From: Pasteurella canis
GTDB taxonomy: Bacteria > Pseudomonadota > Gammaproteobacteria > Enterobacterales > Pasteurellaceae
DNA: 64,000 nt
Assembly (NCBI RefSeq): GCF_900454865.1
Contig: NZ_UGTV01000015.1
Coordinates: 1,364,001-1,428,000 of the forward strand
Direction: 5' to 3'
Below are positions 48,335 through 58,025 of this stretch, piece after piece. The notes beneath the pieces were generated by a model. That model searched no databases. It was not told where the DNA came from and saw nothing but the letters and a program-made list of their open reading frames with translations. Position numbers and translations under genes: made by a program. Each line of letters starts with the position of its first letter. Within the stretch, counting starts at the first letter, position 1.

Positions 48335-49255
48335 TTACTCAAGTATATCATTGCCATTTAGTTGAACTAACGCTTTCCGCTCTAAAAATCGTTTAAATGC
48401 AACAACCGCAAACAATATGCCTCCAATAATAATGATCACGAATATCAAGAGAAACTCCTCTCTCTCCGCAAATCGACCATATGTACCGCTAATTAAAGTA
48501 GATATCCCAAACCAAGCAACTTTGTCTTGTTTTGGTATAAAATCCTCATACCCTTCTCCTTCATAAAAATGGATACCTTCAAGCAACTCCTCAGCGATTG
48601 CTTTTTCAGCCTCAAATTCTGATTCTCCGCTCAAGAATGATACCTCAATATACCCCCTACGACTAAGTATATAGGTCTTGTAATTAACAATATTGCCAGT
48701 CTCTTCTCTTACATTAGGCCCTATTGGTTTCAAATTAATAGCCCAACCTAGATGATGTTTTTTCTCATCATAAACTGGTTTTTTAACCCAACCTAAAGTC
48801 TCAATTTCAGGCATTCCTTTTTGGCGACGAATTTCATTTCGTTCTTTATCACCTTTTAGCTGTTTCTCAAACAACGCATCTACATCCCACGTTTTTGCTT
48901 CTTTGTCTGAGATATAACCGATATCAGAATAGACGATATCAAAAACCCAAGAAGGATTATCTTTTTTTATCACTACAGCTAAACGGCCTATATTCGAGTG
49001 ATTACCAATAAGTTCCATGAATTGATCAGCATAAAGCCCTGGTAAAAACAGCATATCACTAGTCAAATTAAAAAAACCACCAGGAAAAGGAAATTTTAAT
49101 GGTCCTTCTATCCCGCGAAAATGCAGAAGCTCTTCAATTTTGTCTAATTTTTCCTCTGAATCTGCTGTTCCTGCCACAGCCATCGTGTTGACACTGAATA
49201 TAAGAAAGAAAAGTACAATCAATTTTGTGAAAATTTGTCTTAATGAGCTAAACAT
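48335..49255 (-). CDS. DUF2167 membrane-anchored protein
   Basis: A 306-residue protein of unknown function. It has a signal peptide (about 1-28), then a DUF2167 domain recognisable from GYISDKEAKTWDVDALFEK and LGWVKKPVYDEKKHHLGWA, and one C-terminal membrane helix (about 268-290) with a short basic cytoplasmic tail. The bulk of the protein would face the periplasm. It is a single gene with no clear partner: rho converges on its 3' end and the Dcu-type transporter lies upstream on the same strand, separated by a terminator. Confidence 0.85.
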   Translation of the reverse strand: MFSSLRQIFTKLIVLFFLIFSVNTMAVAGTADSEEKLDKIEELLHFRGIEGPLKFPFPGGFFNLTSDMLFLPGLYADQFMELIGNHSNIGRLAVVIKKDNPSWVFDIVYSDIGYISDKEAKTWDVDALFEKQLKGDKERNEIRRQKGMPEIETLGWVKKPVYDEKKHHLGWAINLKPIGPNVREETGNIVNYKTYILSRRGYIEVSFLSGESEFEAEKAIAEELLEGIHFYEGEGYEDFIPKQDKVAWFGISTLISGTYGRFAEREEFLLIFVIIIIGGILFAVVAFKRFLERKALVQLNGNDILE

Positions 49256-49304
49256 ACATATTCCTTAAAAATATATAAAGGGAAATAAATAATCAGATGA
49301 TAGA

Positions 49305-49341
49305 AAAAATGCGGTCAATTTTTTAAATTAACCGCATTTTT
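49305..49341. terminator. USS-like hairpin downstream of the Dcu transporter
   Basis: AAAAATGCGGT pairs with ACCGCATTTTT around a 15-base loop; both arms are one base away from the perfect uptake signal. It lies 15 bases beyond the transporter stop. Confidence 0.75.
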
Positions 49342-49355
49342 ATAAGAAACACTAA

Positions 49356-50693
49356 TTAAATCATGATTTGAGCTAACACATAACCAACACAGCAAGCCGT
49401 TACAACACCAATAAGCCCTGGTACCATAAAGCTATGGTTGAAATAATATTTACCTATTTTTGTTGTCCCTGTCACATCAAAGTTCACTGTTGCAATATCT
49501 GATGGATAGTTTGGAATAAAGAAATAACCATAAGTAGCAGGCATCAGACCAACTAATAATGCAACAGGCAAACCTAATTCAAGCCCAACTGGTAACATCA
49601 TCACTGCTGTTGCAGCTTGGCTATTAATCACGACGGACACCGCAAATAATGCAAGTGCAAAAGTCCAAGGGTAATGTCTTACCATAGAAGTAATCCCCTC
49701 TCTAAACTCTGGCATTGCAAATTTAAAGTAAGTATCACTCATCCATGCAATACCAAAAATTGCAATAGCAGCTACCATACCTGATTTAAACACTACACCA
49801 TTTGGTACAATCTGAGGATTTGTTTTTGTCACTAATAAAATAATACCACCAAAACAGAGCATCATCATTTGAATAATAAGTGACATTGAAATTGGTTTGA
49901 CTTTATCGCCTTCACCGATAGTACGAATGTCAGGGAACATTGCGACAATGACGATAACGACTAGCGCTAACAAGAATAAATAAACAGATTGTTTTGCTGC
50001 TGGAGGCAGCTCTTCATTTAATGTTGTACTTGTCGTGTTTAGAATACGATCACGCCAGATTGGATCTTGTAGGCGACGTTGATATTCTGGATCATTTTCT
50101 AACTCCTTCCCACGACGCATACTGTATAAAGATAAAGCCAGAGTACCGACTAAAGTCGCTGGGACCGTGACGGAAATAATATCTAATAACGAAACGTGTT
50201 CAAAGCCTGGCAGTTCAACAATTTTTCCCAAATAGAAGACAACTGCGGCAGAAAGTGGACTTGACGTAATCGCTAACTGAGATGCAACAGATGCTGCCGC
50301 CATTGGACGTTCTGGTCGAATTTTATTTTTTAATGCAACATCACCAATAATTGGCATGATTGAATACACAGAGTGACCTGTTCCAAGCATAAATGTCATT
50401 AAATAAGTGACAAGAGGACCAAGTAATGTAATGCGTTTTGGGTTGCTACGTAAAATTCGCTCTGCAACTTGCAGCATGAATTTTAATCCGCCTGCAGCTT
50501 CTAAAATAGAAGCACAAGTAACAACAGAAAGAATAATTAACATTACATCAACAGGTGCCTTGCCAACTGGCATACGGAAAATAAAGACCTCGATCACTAA
50601 TCCGATACCAGAGACTACTCCCAATCCTATACCACCAAAACGGCTACCCACATATAGCATGAGTAATAGGAATAAAAACTCAAAATAAAGCAT
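49356..50693 (-). CDS. dcuB: Anaerobic C4-dicarboxylate transporter, DcuA/DcuB family
   Basis: Inner-membrane carrier exchanging fumarate, malate, aspartate and succinate under anaerobic conditions. It has 445 residues (E. coli DcuB 446) and 10-12 hydrophobic segments. Conserved stretches are MLGTGHSVYSIMPIIGDVALKN, RPMAAASVASQLAITSSPLS and the C-terminal TGTTKIGKYYFNHSFMVPG. The N-terminal third looks DcuB-like, with some DcuA-like residues, so the paralogue call is moderate. The 238-base upstream gap has FNR half-site-like ATCAA sequences but no full box that I would call. Confidence 0.9.
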   Translation of the reverse strand: MLYFEFLFLLLMLYVGSRFGGIGLGVVSGIGLVIEVFIFRMPVGKAPVDVMLIILSVVTCASILEAAGGLKFMLQVAERILRSNPKRITLLGPLVTYLMTFMLGTGHSVYSIMPIIGDVALKNKIRPERPMAAASVASQLAITSSPLSAAVVFYLGKIVELPGFEHVSLLDIISVTVPATLVGTLALSLYSMRRGKELENDPEYQRRLQDPIWRDRILNTTSTTLNEELPPAAKQSVYLFLLALVVIVIVAMFPDIRTIGEGDKVKPISMSLIIQMMMLCFGGIILLVTKTNPQIVPNGVVFKSGMVAAIAIFGIAWMSDTYFKFAMPEFREGITSMVRHYPWTFALALFAVSVVINSQAATAVMMLPVGLELGLPVALLVGLMPATYGYFFIPNYPSDIATVNFDVTGTTKIGKYYFNHSFMVPGLIGVVTACCVGYVLAQIMI

Positions 50694-50897
50694 AGATATA
50701 CCTCTAAAATGTTACAAAAATATTAGCATCATCATACTTGATTTATATTTGTACACAATCCTTTTCACTTTCTTTTAAAGTGTTTTTTTAAAAAATAAAA
50801 CAATTATTTGGTTTAAATCAAAAAAGCAAAGTGACGATAAAAAAATAGGAAATTCTTTAAATCAAATTAAGAGGTAATAGTGGCGAGAAAAGAAAAA

Positions 50898-50926
50898 ATT
50901 TAGGCGGTTATAAGAACCGCCTAAAT
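50898..50926 (-). terminator. Terminator of acpP
   Basis: A 12-bp perfect stem ATTTAGGCGGTT / AACCGCCTAAAT with a 5-base loop. On the minus strand it is followed by TTTTTTCTTTTC, 6 bases after the acpP stop. Confidence 0.88.
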
Positions 50927-50931
50927 ATGAA

Positions 50932-51162
50932 TTATTGATTGTTTTGAACGTAATCAATCGCAGATTGAACTGTTGTAATTTTCTCTGCTTCTTCATCTGG
51001 AATTTCAATATCAAATTCTTCTTCTAAAGCCATCACTAATTCAACAGTATCTAAAGAATCCGCACCTAAATCTTCAACGAAAGAGGCTTCAGATTTAACT
51101 TCGTCTTCTTTAACGCCTAATTGCTCAACGATGATTTTTTTTACGCGTTCTTCAATGCTCAT
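50932..51162 (-). CDS. acpP: Acyl carrier protein
   Basis: Small acidic carrier of fatty-acyl intermediates, 76 residues after the initiating Met chosen here. The phosphopantetheine attachment Ser is in [10 protein letters not shown]. The ATG at 51162 (MSIEERVKK) has AGGAAG upstream; the longer frame to 51195 is an artefact. It is the last gene of the plsX-fabH-fabD-fabG-acpP cluster, with 263 bases after fabG, enough for its own promoter, as in E. coli. Confidence 0.98.
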   Translation of the reverse strand: MSIEERVKKIIVEQLGVKEDEVKSEASFVEDLGADSLDTVELVMALEEEFDIEIPDEEAEKITTVQSAIDYVQNNQ

Positions 51163-51425
51163 TTGTTTCTTCCTATAGTTTAGTTTTTCGCTCACTGCGA
51201 CGAGTTAGTTAGTGTATATATTTTTTACAAAGTTACAATAATTTTTGTTGGTGGTCAAACCTTAAAACCATTTTAAAAAAACACATACAGTGAAAAATAT
51301 AGTTACGTTACTTCATCTACGCTTAAAGTGGCGTAACCAAGTTACATTGCGATCAGGATTTTAACATTAACCTCAACCTTTGGCTACGCTTTTATCCCCT
51401 AAAATCAGTAATTGATTTTGTACAA

Positions 51426-52154
51426 TTAGTTGGTATACATCCCGCCATTCACATGTAAAGTTGTACCTGTAATATAGCTAGCATCTTCTGAAGCTAAAAA
51501 CGAAACTGCTTTAGCAATATCTTTTGGCTCGCCCAGACGACCTGCTGGCACTTGTGATAAAATACCCACTTTTTGCTCATCTGTTAAGACTTCTGTCATA
51601 TCTGTTGCAATAAATCCAGGTGAAACCACATTCACGGTAATACCACGAGAAGCTACTTCTTTTGCAAGTGCTTTACTGAAGCCAATTAGACCTGCTTTTG
51701 CTGCACAATAGTTAGTTTGCCCAGGATTTCCCATTGAGCCCACAACAGAGCCAATAGTAATAATACGCCCAAAGCGTTTTTTCATCATTGAGCGTAACAT
51801 CGCTTTTGATAAATAGTACACTGATGTTAAATTAGTTTGCATAATGTCAAACCATTCTTCATCTTTCATTCTCATCAATAAGTTATCACGAGTGATGCCT
51901 GCATTATTGACTAATATCTCAATATCACCAAAATCTGCTTTAATTTTCTCTAATGTGGCGTCAATTGAAGTGGGATCCGAGACATTTAAAACTAATCCTT
52001 TCCCTTTTTCACCTAAATAAGCAGAAATACTTTCTGCCCCTTTCTCTGATGTCGCAGTACCAATCACGAATGCGCCTTTCTCTGCTAATTCTTCCGCTAT
52101 TGCTCGTCCAATACCTCGAGTTGCCCCTGTTACTAACGCGATTTTACCTTGCAT
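51426..52154 (-). CDS. fabG: 3-oxoacyl-ACP reductase
   Basis: NADPH-dependent short-chain dehydrogenase that reduces 3-ketoacyl-ACP. It has 242 residues (E. coli 244). Motifs: TGATRGIGRAIAEEL, NNAG, and the catalytic Ser-Tyr-Lys set (IGSVVGSMGNPGQTNYCAAKAG). It lies 20 bases after fabD. Confidence 0.97.
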   Translation of the reverse strand: MQGKIALVTGATRGIGRAIAEELAEKGAFVIGTATSEKGAESISAYLGEKGKGLVLNVSDPTSIDATLEKIKADFGDIEILVNNAGITRDNLLMRMKDEEWFDIMQTNLTSVYYLSKAMLRSMMKKRFGRIITIGSVVGSMGNPGQTNYCAAKAGLIGFSKALAKEVASRGITVNVVSPGFIATDMTEVLTDEQKVGILSQVPAGRLGEPKDIAKAVSFLASEDASYITGTTLHVNGGMYTN

Positions 52155-52174
52155 TAAATATCCCCTTTTATGAA

Positions 52175-53113
52175 TTAAGCCAACACTTCTTCAACTGCAT
52201 TTAATGATGCAATATCATTCACTGCAATTGCCTGTAAATCTGCAACAATACGTTTTGTTAAACCAGTCAATACTTTATTTGGCCCGATTTCCACCAACAC
52301 TTCTACGCCTTCATTTGCCATTGTCTCAACAGTTTCAGTCCAACGAACGGGATTATAAAGTTGACGAACAAGTGCATTTCGAATGAGTGAACTTTCTGTT
52401 TCTGTTGCAACATCTACATTATTCATTACATGTGTCGTTGGTGTTTTAATTGCAATATTATCTAAAGAAACCGCTAATTGATCGGCTGCTGGTTTCATCA
52501 ATGCACAATGAGAAGGCACACTAACAGCTAAAGGAAGAGCACGTTTTGCACCCGCTTCTTTACAAGCCACAGCAGCACGCTCAACAGCTGCTTTTGCACC
52601 TGCAATAACTACTTGACCAGGAGAATTAAAGTTTACAGCTGAAACAACTTCACCTTGCTCTGAGTCCGCGCATGCTTTAATAATTGCTTCATTATCTAGT
52701 CCAATAATAGCATACATTGCCCCTGTGCCCTCTGGTACGGCTTGCTGCATTAATTTACCACGTAATTCTACTAATTTAATGGCATCTTCAAAATCAATCA
52801 CATCCGCACAAACTAACGCAGAATATTCTCCCAGGCTATGTCCTGCCATTAATGTAGGCTTTAAGTTTGGATATTGTTGTTGCCAAACACGGTAAATCGC
52901 GACAGAAGCTGCTAATAATGCAGGTTGAGTTTGCCAAGTTTTATTTAATTCTTCTACTGGTCCGTTTTGCACTAACTGCCATAAATCATAACCTAATACA
53001 TCAGAAGCCTGCTTAAAAGTTTGTTGCACAACAGGATATTGTTCTGCAAGCTCAGATAACATACCAACTGCTTGTGAGCCTTGTCCTGGAAACACCATTG
53101 CAAATTTTTTCAT
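52175..53113 (-). CDS. fabD: Malonyl-CoA:ACP transacylase
   Basis: Loads malonyl groups onto acyl carrier protein. It has 312 residues (E. coli 309). The nucleophilic Ser is in GHSLGEYSALV, the catalytic His in SVPSHCALM, and the oxyanion-hole Gln in FPGQGSQ at the N-terminus. A 73-base gap with one uptake signal separates it from fabH. Confidence 0.97.
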   Translation of the reverse strand: MKKFAMVFPGQGSQAVGMLSELAEQYPVVQQTFKQASDVLGYDLWQLVQNGPVEELNKTWQTQPALLAASVAIYRVWQQQYPNLKPTLMAGHSLGEYSALVCADVIDFEDAIKLVELRGKLMQQAVPEGTGAMYAIIGLDNEAIIKACADSEQGEVVSAVNFNSPGQVVIAGAKAAVERAAVACKEAGAKRALPLAVSVPSHCALMKPAADQLAVSLDNIAIKTPTTHVMNNVDVATETESSLIRNALVRQLYNPVRWTETVETMANEGVEVLVEIGPNKVLTGLTKRIVADLQAIAVNDIASLNAVEEVLA

Positions 53114-53158
53114 GTTTTTTCCTTAGTTTTTAAAACGCTTAAAACTTTTTTAAAATCG

Positions 53159-53167
53159 ACCGCACTT
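53159..53167 (-). repeat. DNA uptake signal sequence
   Basis: Perfect ACCGCACTT between fabH and fabD, without an inverted partner. Confidence 0.85.
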
Positions 53168-53186
53168 TTATAAATGAACAATATTA

Positions 53187-54140
53187 TTAAAACCTAACTA
53201 ATGCCGATCCCCAAGTCAGACCACCACCAAAAGCCTCTAATAATAACATTTGCCCCCGTTGAATACGTCCATCACGCACCGCCTCATCCAATGCACTTGG
53301 AATACTGCCTGCAGAAGTATTGCCATGTCGATCTAATGTTACAACCACTTGTGACATATCCATTTCTAATTTTTTTGCTGTTGCCGCAATAATACGTAAA
53401 TTAGCTTGATGTGGAACTAACCAATCAATGTCTTTTTTATCTAAATTATTTGCTTCAAGTGTTTCTTCTACTACATTTGCTAATTCACGTACAGCAATTT
53501 TAAAAGTAGCATTACCTTGCATTTCTAAATATGCTGGGTCACTTTCGACACCTCGTGCTTGATTAGCCAAAGTTAATACATCCGCATTTTCTCCTGTCGC
53601 ATGCAAGTGAGTAGAGATAATACCAGCTTCCGTAGAACGCTCTAAAATAACAGCACCCGCTCCGTCACCAAATAAAATAATCGTACCGCGATCTTCTGGA
53701 TTTAAAGTACGAGAGAAAAGATCAGCTCCAATGACAAGCGCTTTATTAACTTTTCCAGTACGAATAAACTGATCTGCAACTGTTAATGCATAGACAAACC
53801 CCGAACAAGCTGCTGCAACATCAAAGGCAATCGCATCTTTAATTTCAAGCATTTTTTGAATTTGACAAGCAGCACTTGGAAATGCATGAGTCGAGCTTGT
53901 AGTCGCAACAATAATCAAGTCAATTTCATTCACATCCATAGGCGACATATCTAAACATTTTTTTGCAGCTTCAAAGCCCATCGAAGCCACAGTTTCATGC
54001 TCCTCAGCAATACGACGCTCTTTAATACCTGTACGTTCGGAAATCCATTCATCAGAGGTTTCCACCATTTTTTCTAGGTCTGCATTAGTACGGATATTTT
54101 TGGGTAAATAACTACCTGTTGATAAGATTTTACTGTACAT
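53187..54140 (-). CDS. fabH: 3-oxoacyl-ACP synthase III
   Basis: Starts fatty-acid synthesis by condensing acetyl-CoA with malonyl-ACP. It has 317 residues, as in E. coli. Catalytic Cys-His-Asn are in [22 protein letters not shown] and GNTSAGSIP. It follows plsX by 43 bases. Confidence 0.97.
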   Translation of the reverse strand: MYSKILSTGSYLPKNIRTNADLEKMVETSDEWISERTGIKERRIAEEHETVASMGFEAAKKCLDMSPMDVNEIDLIIVATTSSTHAFPSAACQIQKMLEIKDAIAFDVAAACSGFVYALTVADQFIRTGKVNKALVIGADLFSRTLNPEDRGTIILFGDGAGAVILERSTEAGIISTHLHATGENADVLTLANQARGVESDPAYLEMQGNATFKIAVRELANVVEETLEANNLDKKDIDWLVPHQANLRIIAATAKKLEMDMSQVVVTLDRHGNTSAGSIPSALDEAVRDGRIQRGQMLLLEAFGGGLTWGSALVRF

Positions 54141-54183
54141 AATAAATCTCGTTAAAAAATAATAGCGAAGTCGCTATATTAAA

Positions 54184-55239
54184 TTAATAATCACTTGTTA
54201 TTTTTATATGCTCAGATGACTCGTATTTTTCGAGACCAGCTAAAATTTTTGTGGGGATTTGTTGACGTACTTGAAGCGCAGCATCAGCAATGGCATAAGA
54301 AAAAGCATCAACATTTGCCCCACCATGACTTTTCACTACAACGGATGTTAATCCAATTAGAGATGCGCCATTATATTCATCTGGGTTAATTTGTTTTAAA
54401 CGCTGATAGCTATCTTTAAATAAATGGCGTAATAACCAAGAAAAAATCGGTTTCAGTAAACTATTCTTCGATTTACCTTTCAATAAGGCAATTACATTTT
54501 TAGCTGCGCCCTCAAGTGTTTTTAAGGCGACATTACCCGCAAATCCATCGCTTACAATAACATCTGCTTTTCCATTTAACAAAAAGTTACCTTCAATAAA
54601 ACCAATATAATTAAGCGCAGTATCATTTTCTAACAAAACTGCTGCATCTCGAATGGATTTATGCCCTTTAATATCTTCACTACCAATATTGAGTAAAGCA
54701 ATTCTTGGATAAACTAAATTTAAACTATTTTCAGCAAAAATGCTGCCCATCAAGGCAAATTGGTATAAGTTTTCTGCATCACAGTCAATATTGGCGCCAA
54801 GATCAAGCATCACGCTTTTTTCACCGTCAACTGTCGGTATCACTGAAATTAATGCAGGTCGCTGAATCCCTTTAAGGGGCTGCAATAAAATTTTTGAAAG
54901 TCCCATTAGTGCGGCAGTATTACCTGCACTAACACATCCTTGCGCCTCACCTTTTTGTACAGCTTCGATAGCTAAACGCATAGATGTACCTTTACTGTTT
55001 CTTAAAGCATAAGAAATACCGTGCTCATTATCAATTTTTCTTGAGCAATGACAAATTGTTAAACGTTGTTGAATCGAAACAGGTAGGTTTTCAAGTAAAG
55101 GCAGAATTTGTTGGCTATCACCAAACAATAATAAAGAAAGCATTGGATCTTTTTCCAACGCAATTATGGATGCGGGGATAGTAATACGGGGACCTATGTC
55201 CCCGCCCATCACATCTAACGCAAGGGTTAGACGACTCAA
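54184..55239 (-). CDS. plsX: Phosphate acyltransferase PlsX
   Basis: Makes acyl-phosphate from acyl-ACP for phospholipid synthesis. It has 351 residues (E. coli 356). Family stretches are LALDVMGGDIGP at the start, GCVSAGNTAALMG, DLGANIDCDAENLYQFA and VSDGFAGNVALKTLEG. It lies 31 bases after rpmF, the classical rpmF-plsX-fab order. Confidence 0.96.
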   Translation of the reverse strand: MSRLTLALDVMGGDIGPRITIPASIIALEKDPMLSLLLFGDSQQILPLLENLPVSIQQRLTICHCSRKIDNEHGISYALRNSKGTSMRLAIEAVQKGEAQGCVSAGNTAALMGLSKILLQPLKGIQRPALISVIPTVDGEKSVMLDLGANIDCDAENLYQFALMGSIFAENSLNLVYPRIALLNIGSEDIKGHKSIRDAAVLLENDTALNYIGFIEGNFLLNGKADVIVSDGFAGNVALKTLEGAAKNVIALLKGKSKNSLLKPIFSWLLRHLFKDSYQRLKQINPDEYNGASLIGLTSVVVKSHGGANVDAFSYAIADAALQVRQQIPTKILAGLEKYESSEHIKITSDY

Positions 55240-55270
55240 GTGATTACCTTATTTTTCTAATAATCTAGAA

Positions 55271-55441
55271 TTACTTATTAATCACTTTACGACCACGATA
55301 GTAACCGTCAGCAGTTACATGGTGACGTAAATGAGTTTCACCACTAGCTTTATCAACTGATACTGCTGCTGTGGTTAAGGCATCATGCGAACGACGCATA
55401 TCACGACGTGAACGAGATTTTTTGTTTTGTTGAACAGCCAT
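55271..55441 (-). CDS. rpmF: 50S ribosomal protein L32
   Basis: Small basic ribosomal protein of 56 residues, beginning [20 protein letters not shown] and ending GRKVINK. Length and sequence match the L32 family. The usual family start is kept and the ribosome binding site AGGAGTA precedes it. It is 17 bases after yceD, the conserved yceD-rpmF pair. Confidence 0.97.
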
Positions 55442-55458
55442 TGGCTATACTCCTAAAT

Positions 55459-55983
55459 TTACTTTTGCTTTAAACTAGCTAATACAGCGAACGGGTTCGG
55501 TTTTTTTGCCAGCTCTTCGGGCAATTCGCCAAAAACCTGTTCAGCCACGGACACTTCACAGTGTTCAGATGAATGCATTGGCACAATTGGCAGACTTAAA
55601 ATTAATTCATCTTCAATCACACCAAGTAAATCTATTTCACCAAACGAATTAAATTCAATTGGCTCATAAATTTCGGGCAATACATCGGCTTGATCCAAAT
55701 TAGCCACAGGACTATAACAAAACGTACAGTCAATAGTTTGCATAAAAGGTTTCTCACAACGCTGACAAATAAGTTCTACTTCAACAGTTGCTTGACCTTT
55801 CATAACCACTAATTTTTGTGGATCAATAAAAAACGATAATCTAACCTGTGCATCGCTGAGCACTTTGCTTACTGACTCAGAAAGTCGCTGCAATTGATTG
55901 ATAGCATAATAACCATCATAATCCAATCGTCGTTGAGCATCTTTAACTGGGTCAACAGTTAGGGGTAATTTTACCTTTTGCAT
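55459..55983 (-). CDS. yceD: 23S rRNA accumulation protein YceD (DUF177)
   Basis: A 174-residue protein (E. coli 173) needed for normal 23S rRNA levels. It has a CxxC...C metal-binding-like cluster ([19 protein letters not shown]) around residues 78-95 and the family C-terminus PFAVLASLK. It is the first gene of the leftward rpmF-plsX-fab cluster. Confidence 0.93.
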   Translation of the reverse strand: MQKVKLPLTVDPVKDAQRRLDYDGYYAINQLQRLSESVSKVLSDAQVRLSFFIDPQKLVVMKGQATVEVELICQRCEKPFMQTIDCTFCYSPVANLDQADVLPEIYEPIEFNSFGEIDLLGVIEDELILSLPIVPMHSSEHCEVSVAEQVFGELPEELAKKPNPFAVLASLKQK

Positions 55984-56276
55984 AGGGCGTGAATATTACC
56001 TTTTGAGAACAAAATAGTCAAAGGAAATTATAATTTTTTAACAGAATGTCACGATAAGCATTAACAAAGTGCTTTTTTATTTCTCAGTATGCTTTACTTA
56101 CAATTATATAAAGCGTGATTCTCTATATTGTAGAAAAACTCCAAAAGAGAATCCAAAACGAATAATCTAAATCAAATTATTCTATCATAGTTCAAAAATA
56201 ATACTTTCAAGACTTTACAGCTCAACATTTTTCCTTTATTAATAGAGTTTCTTTTACTCACAAAAAAGGTAAAATT

Positions 56277-57926
56277 ATGACAAACACAATGAAAAAAACA
56301 TTTCTTAACATTGCATTAACAAGTGCATTAACACTTTTAGCGAGCCAAAGTACTTTCGCTGCTGAAGTCCCTACTGGTACAACTCTTGCTGATAAGCAAG
56401 AACTCAGAATGAACAATGGTTCAGATCCAGCCTCGCTTGATCCTCATAAAATAGAAGGCACGCCAGAAGCCTTAGTTGCACGTCAACTTTTCGAGACATT
56501 AGTCATCTCTGATGCTGATGGTCATATCATTCCAGGCGCTGCTGAAAAATGGGAACATAGTCCAGATTTCAAAACTTGGACATTCCACCTTCGTAAAGAT
56601 GGTAAATGGTCAAATGGTGAGCCAGTTACTGCAGAAGATTTTGTGTTTGCTTTCCAACGCTTAGCTGATCCAAAAACAGCATCACCTTATTCTAGCTATT
56701 TAAAATATTTAAAACTCTTAAATTCAGAAGATATTGTTGCGGGTAAAAAACCAGTAACAGATTTAGGTGTAAAAGCGCTTGATTCACATACGCTACAACT
56801 TATGCTTTCTGAAAGTGTCCCTTATGCAGATAAGCTCACAGAACACTATGTGCTTGCACCAGTTAATAAAAAAGTTGTAGAACAATTTGGAGATAAATGG
56901 ACCGATCTTAAAAATATCGTTGGTAATGGTGCATTTAAAATTACTAATTGGATCATTAATGAAAAATTAGAAATGGTGCCAAATAATCATTATTGGGATA
57001 ATGCAAAAACTGTATTAACTCATGTTACATTATATCCAATTACGTCTGAAAACACTGACGTTTCGCGCTACCGTGCAGGGGATCTCGATATCACAAACCA
57101 TGCACTCCCAGTAGAACTTTTCGCTAAATTAAAAGCAGAACTTCCAAATGAAGTATATACACCACCAGTGTTATGTACTTATTTATATGAAATCAACCAT
57201 AAAAAAGCGCCATTTAATGATGTTCGTGTAAGAAAAGCATTATCCATGGCAATGGATCGTAACATTATTACTGAAAAAGTTACTGCTCAAGGTCAAGTTC
57301 CTGCATATAGCTTTACCCCACCTTATATTAATGGTGGTGAAAAAATTGCAACACCAGAATGGGTAAACTTACCACAGGCAGAACGTAATAAAAAAGCAAT
57401 TGAATTATTAAAAGAAGCTGGCTTCGATAAAAAGAACCCATTAACTTTCAACTTACTGTATAACACCTCTGATAACCATAAGAAAATTGCGATCGCTGCA
57501 ACATCTATCTGGAAGAAAAATCTTGATGGTGCGGTCAATATTAAGTTAGAAAACCAAGAATGGAAAACCTACTTAGACTCACGCCACCAAGGTAACTATG
57601 ATGTTACTCGTGCTGGCTGGTGCGCTGACTATAACGAAGCAACAACATTCTTAAATTATTTCTTATCAACCAGTAGCAACAATACTGCTTTCTATAAGAG
57701 CGCAGAATATGATGCATTGTTAGCATCGTCCTACCAAGTAGAAAGCGACGAAGGTCGTGCTGAAGTTTATGCTAAACTTGAGCAACAACTAGAGAAAGAT
57801 GCAGCATTAGTACCAATGTATTACTATGTTGATCCTCGTATGGTAAAACCTTATGTGAAAGGTTTTGCGACTAAACATCCTGGCAAAAACTATTACTTAA
57901 AAGATGTTTATTTAATTAAGCAATAA
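56277..57926 (+). CDS. oppA: Oligopeptide ABC transporter periplasmic binding protein
   Basis: Periplasmic receptor for oligopeptides, 549 residues (E. coli 543). The signal peptide spans about 1-29 (ending ASQSTFAA). Family-5 solute-binding features are NNGSDPASLDPHKIEGTPEA, the FHLRKDGKWSNGEPVTAEDF stretch and RAGWCADYNEATTF near residue 445. The ATG at 56277 has AAGGT upstream; a second in-frame ATG at 56289 is possible. A USS hairpin after the gene probably keeps oppA transcript in excess over oppBCDF. The 293-base upstream gap contains no other gene. Confidence 0.96.
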   Translation: MTNTMKKTFLNIALTSALTLLASQSTFAAEVPTGTTLADKQELRMNNGSDPASLDPHKIEGTPEALVARQLFETLVISDADGHIIPGAAEKWEHSPDFKTWTFHLRKDGKWSNGEPVTAEDFVFAFQRLADPKTASPYSSYLKYLKLLNSEDIVAGKKPVTDLGVKALDSHTLQLMLSESVPYADKLTEHYVLAPVNKKVVEQFGDKWTDLKNIVGNGAFKITNWIINEKLEMVPNNHYWDNAKTVLTHVTLYPITSENTDVSRYRAGDLDITNHALPVELFAKLKAELPNEVYTPPVLCTYLYEINHKKAPFNDVRVRKALSMAMDRNIITEKVTAQGQVPAYSFTPPYINGGEKIATPEWVNLPQAERNKKAIELLKEAGFDKKNPLTFNLLYNTSDNHKKIAIAATSIWKKNLDGAVNIKLENQEWKTYLDSRHQGNYDVTRAGWCADYNEATTFLNYFLSTSSNNTAFYKSAEYDALLASSYQVESDEGRAEVYAKLEQQLEKDAALVPMYYYVDPRMVKPYVKGFATKHPGKNYYLKDVYLIKQ

Positions 57927-57943
57927 TTTCTCTACTGCTTTAT

Positions 57944-57985
57944 AGTGCGGTCAATACTTTTGTAAAATCGACCGCACTTTCTTGT
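57944..57985 (+). terminator. USS-pair hairpin between oppA and oppB (partial terminator)
   Basis: AGTGCGGTC / GACCGCACT stem with a 17-base loop. The right arm is a perfect uptake signal (57971-57979), and the tail is pyrimidine-rich. It lies within the opp operon. Confidence 0.65.
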
Positions 57986-58025
57986 TTTTTTACACGTTGG
58001 CGTGTTTTAAATTGGATTATCTTGT

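Noticed and set aside
50694..50931. FNR box upstream of the Dcu transporter
   Set aside because: Only half-site-like ATCAA/TTGAT pieces with several mismatches; no full TTGAT-N4-ATCAA was found.
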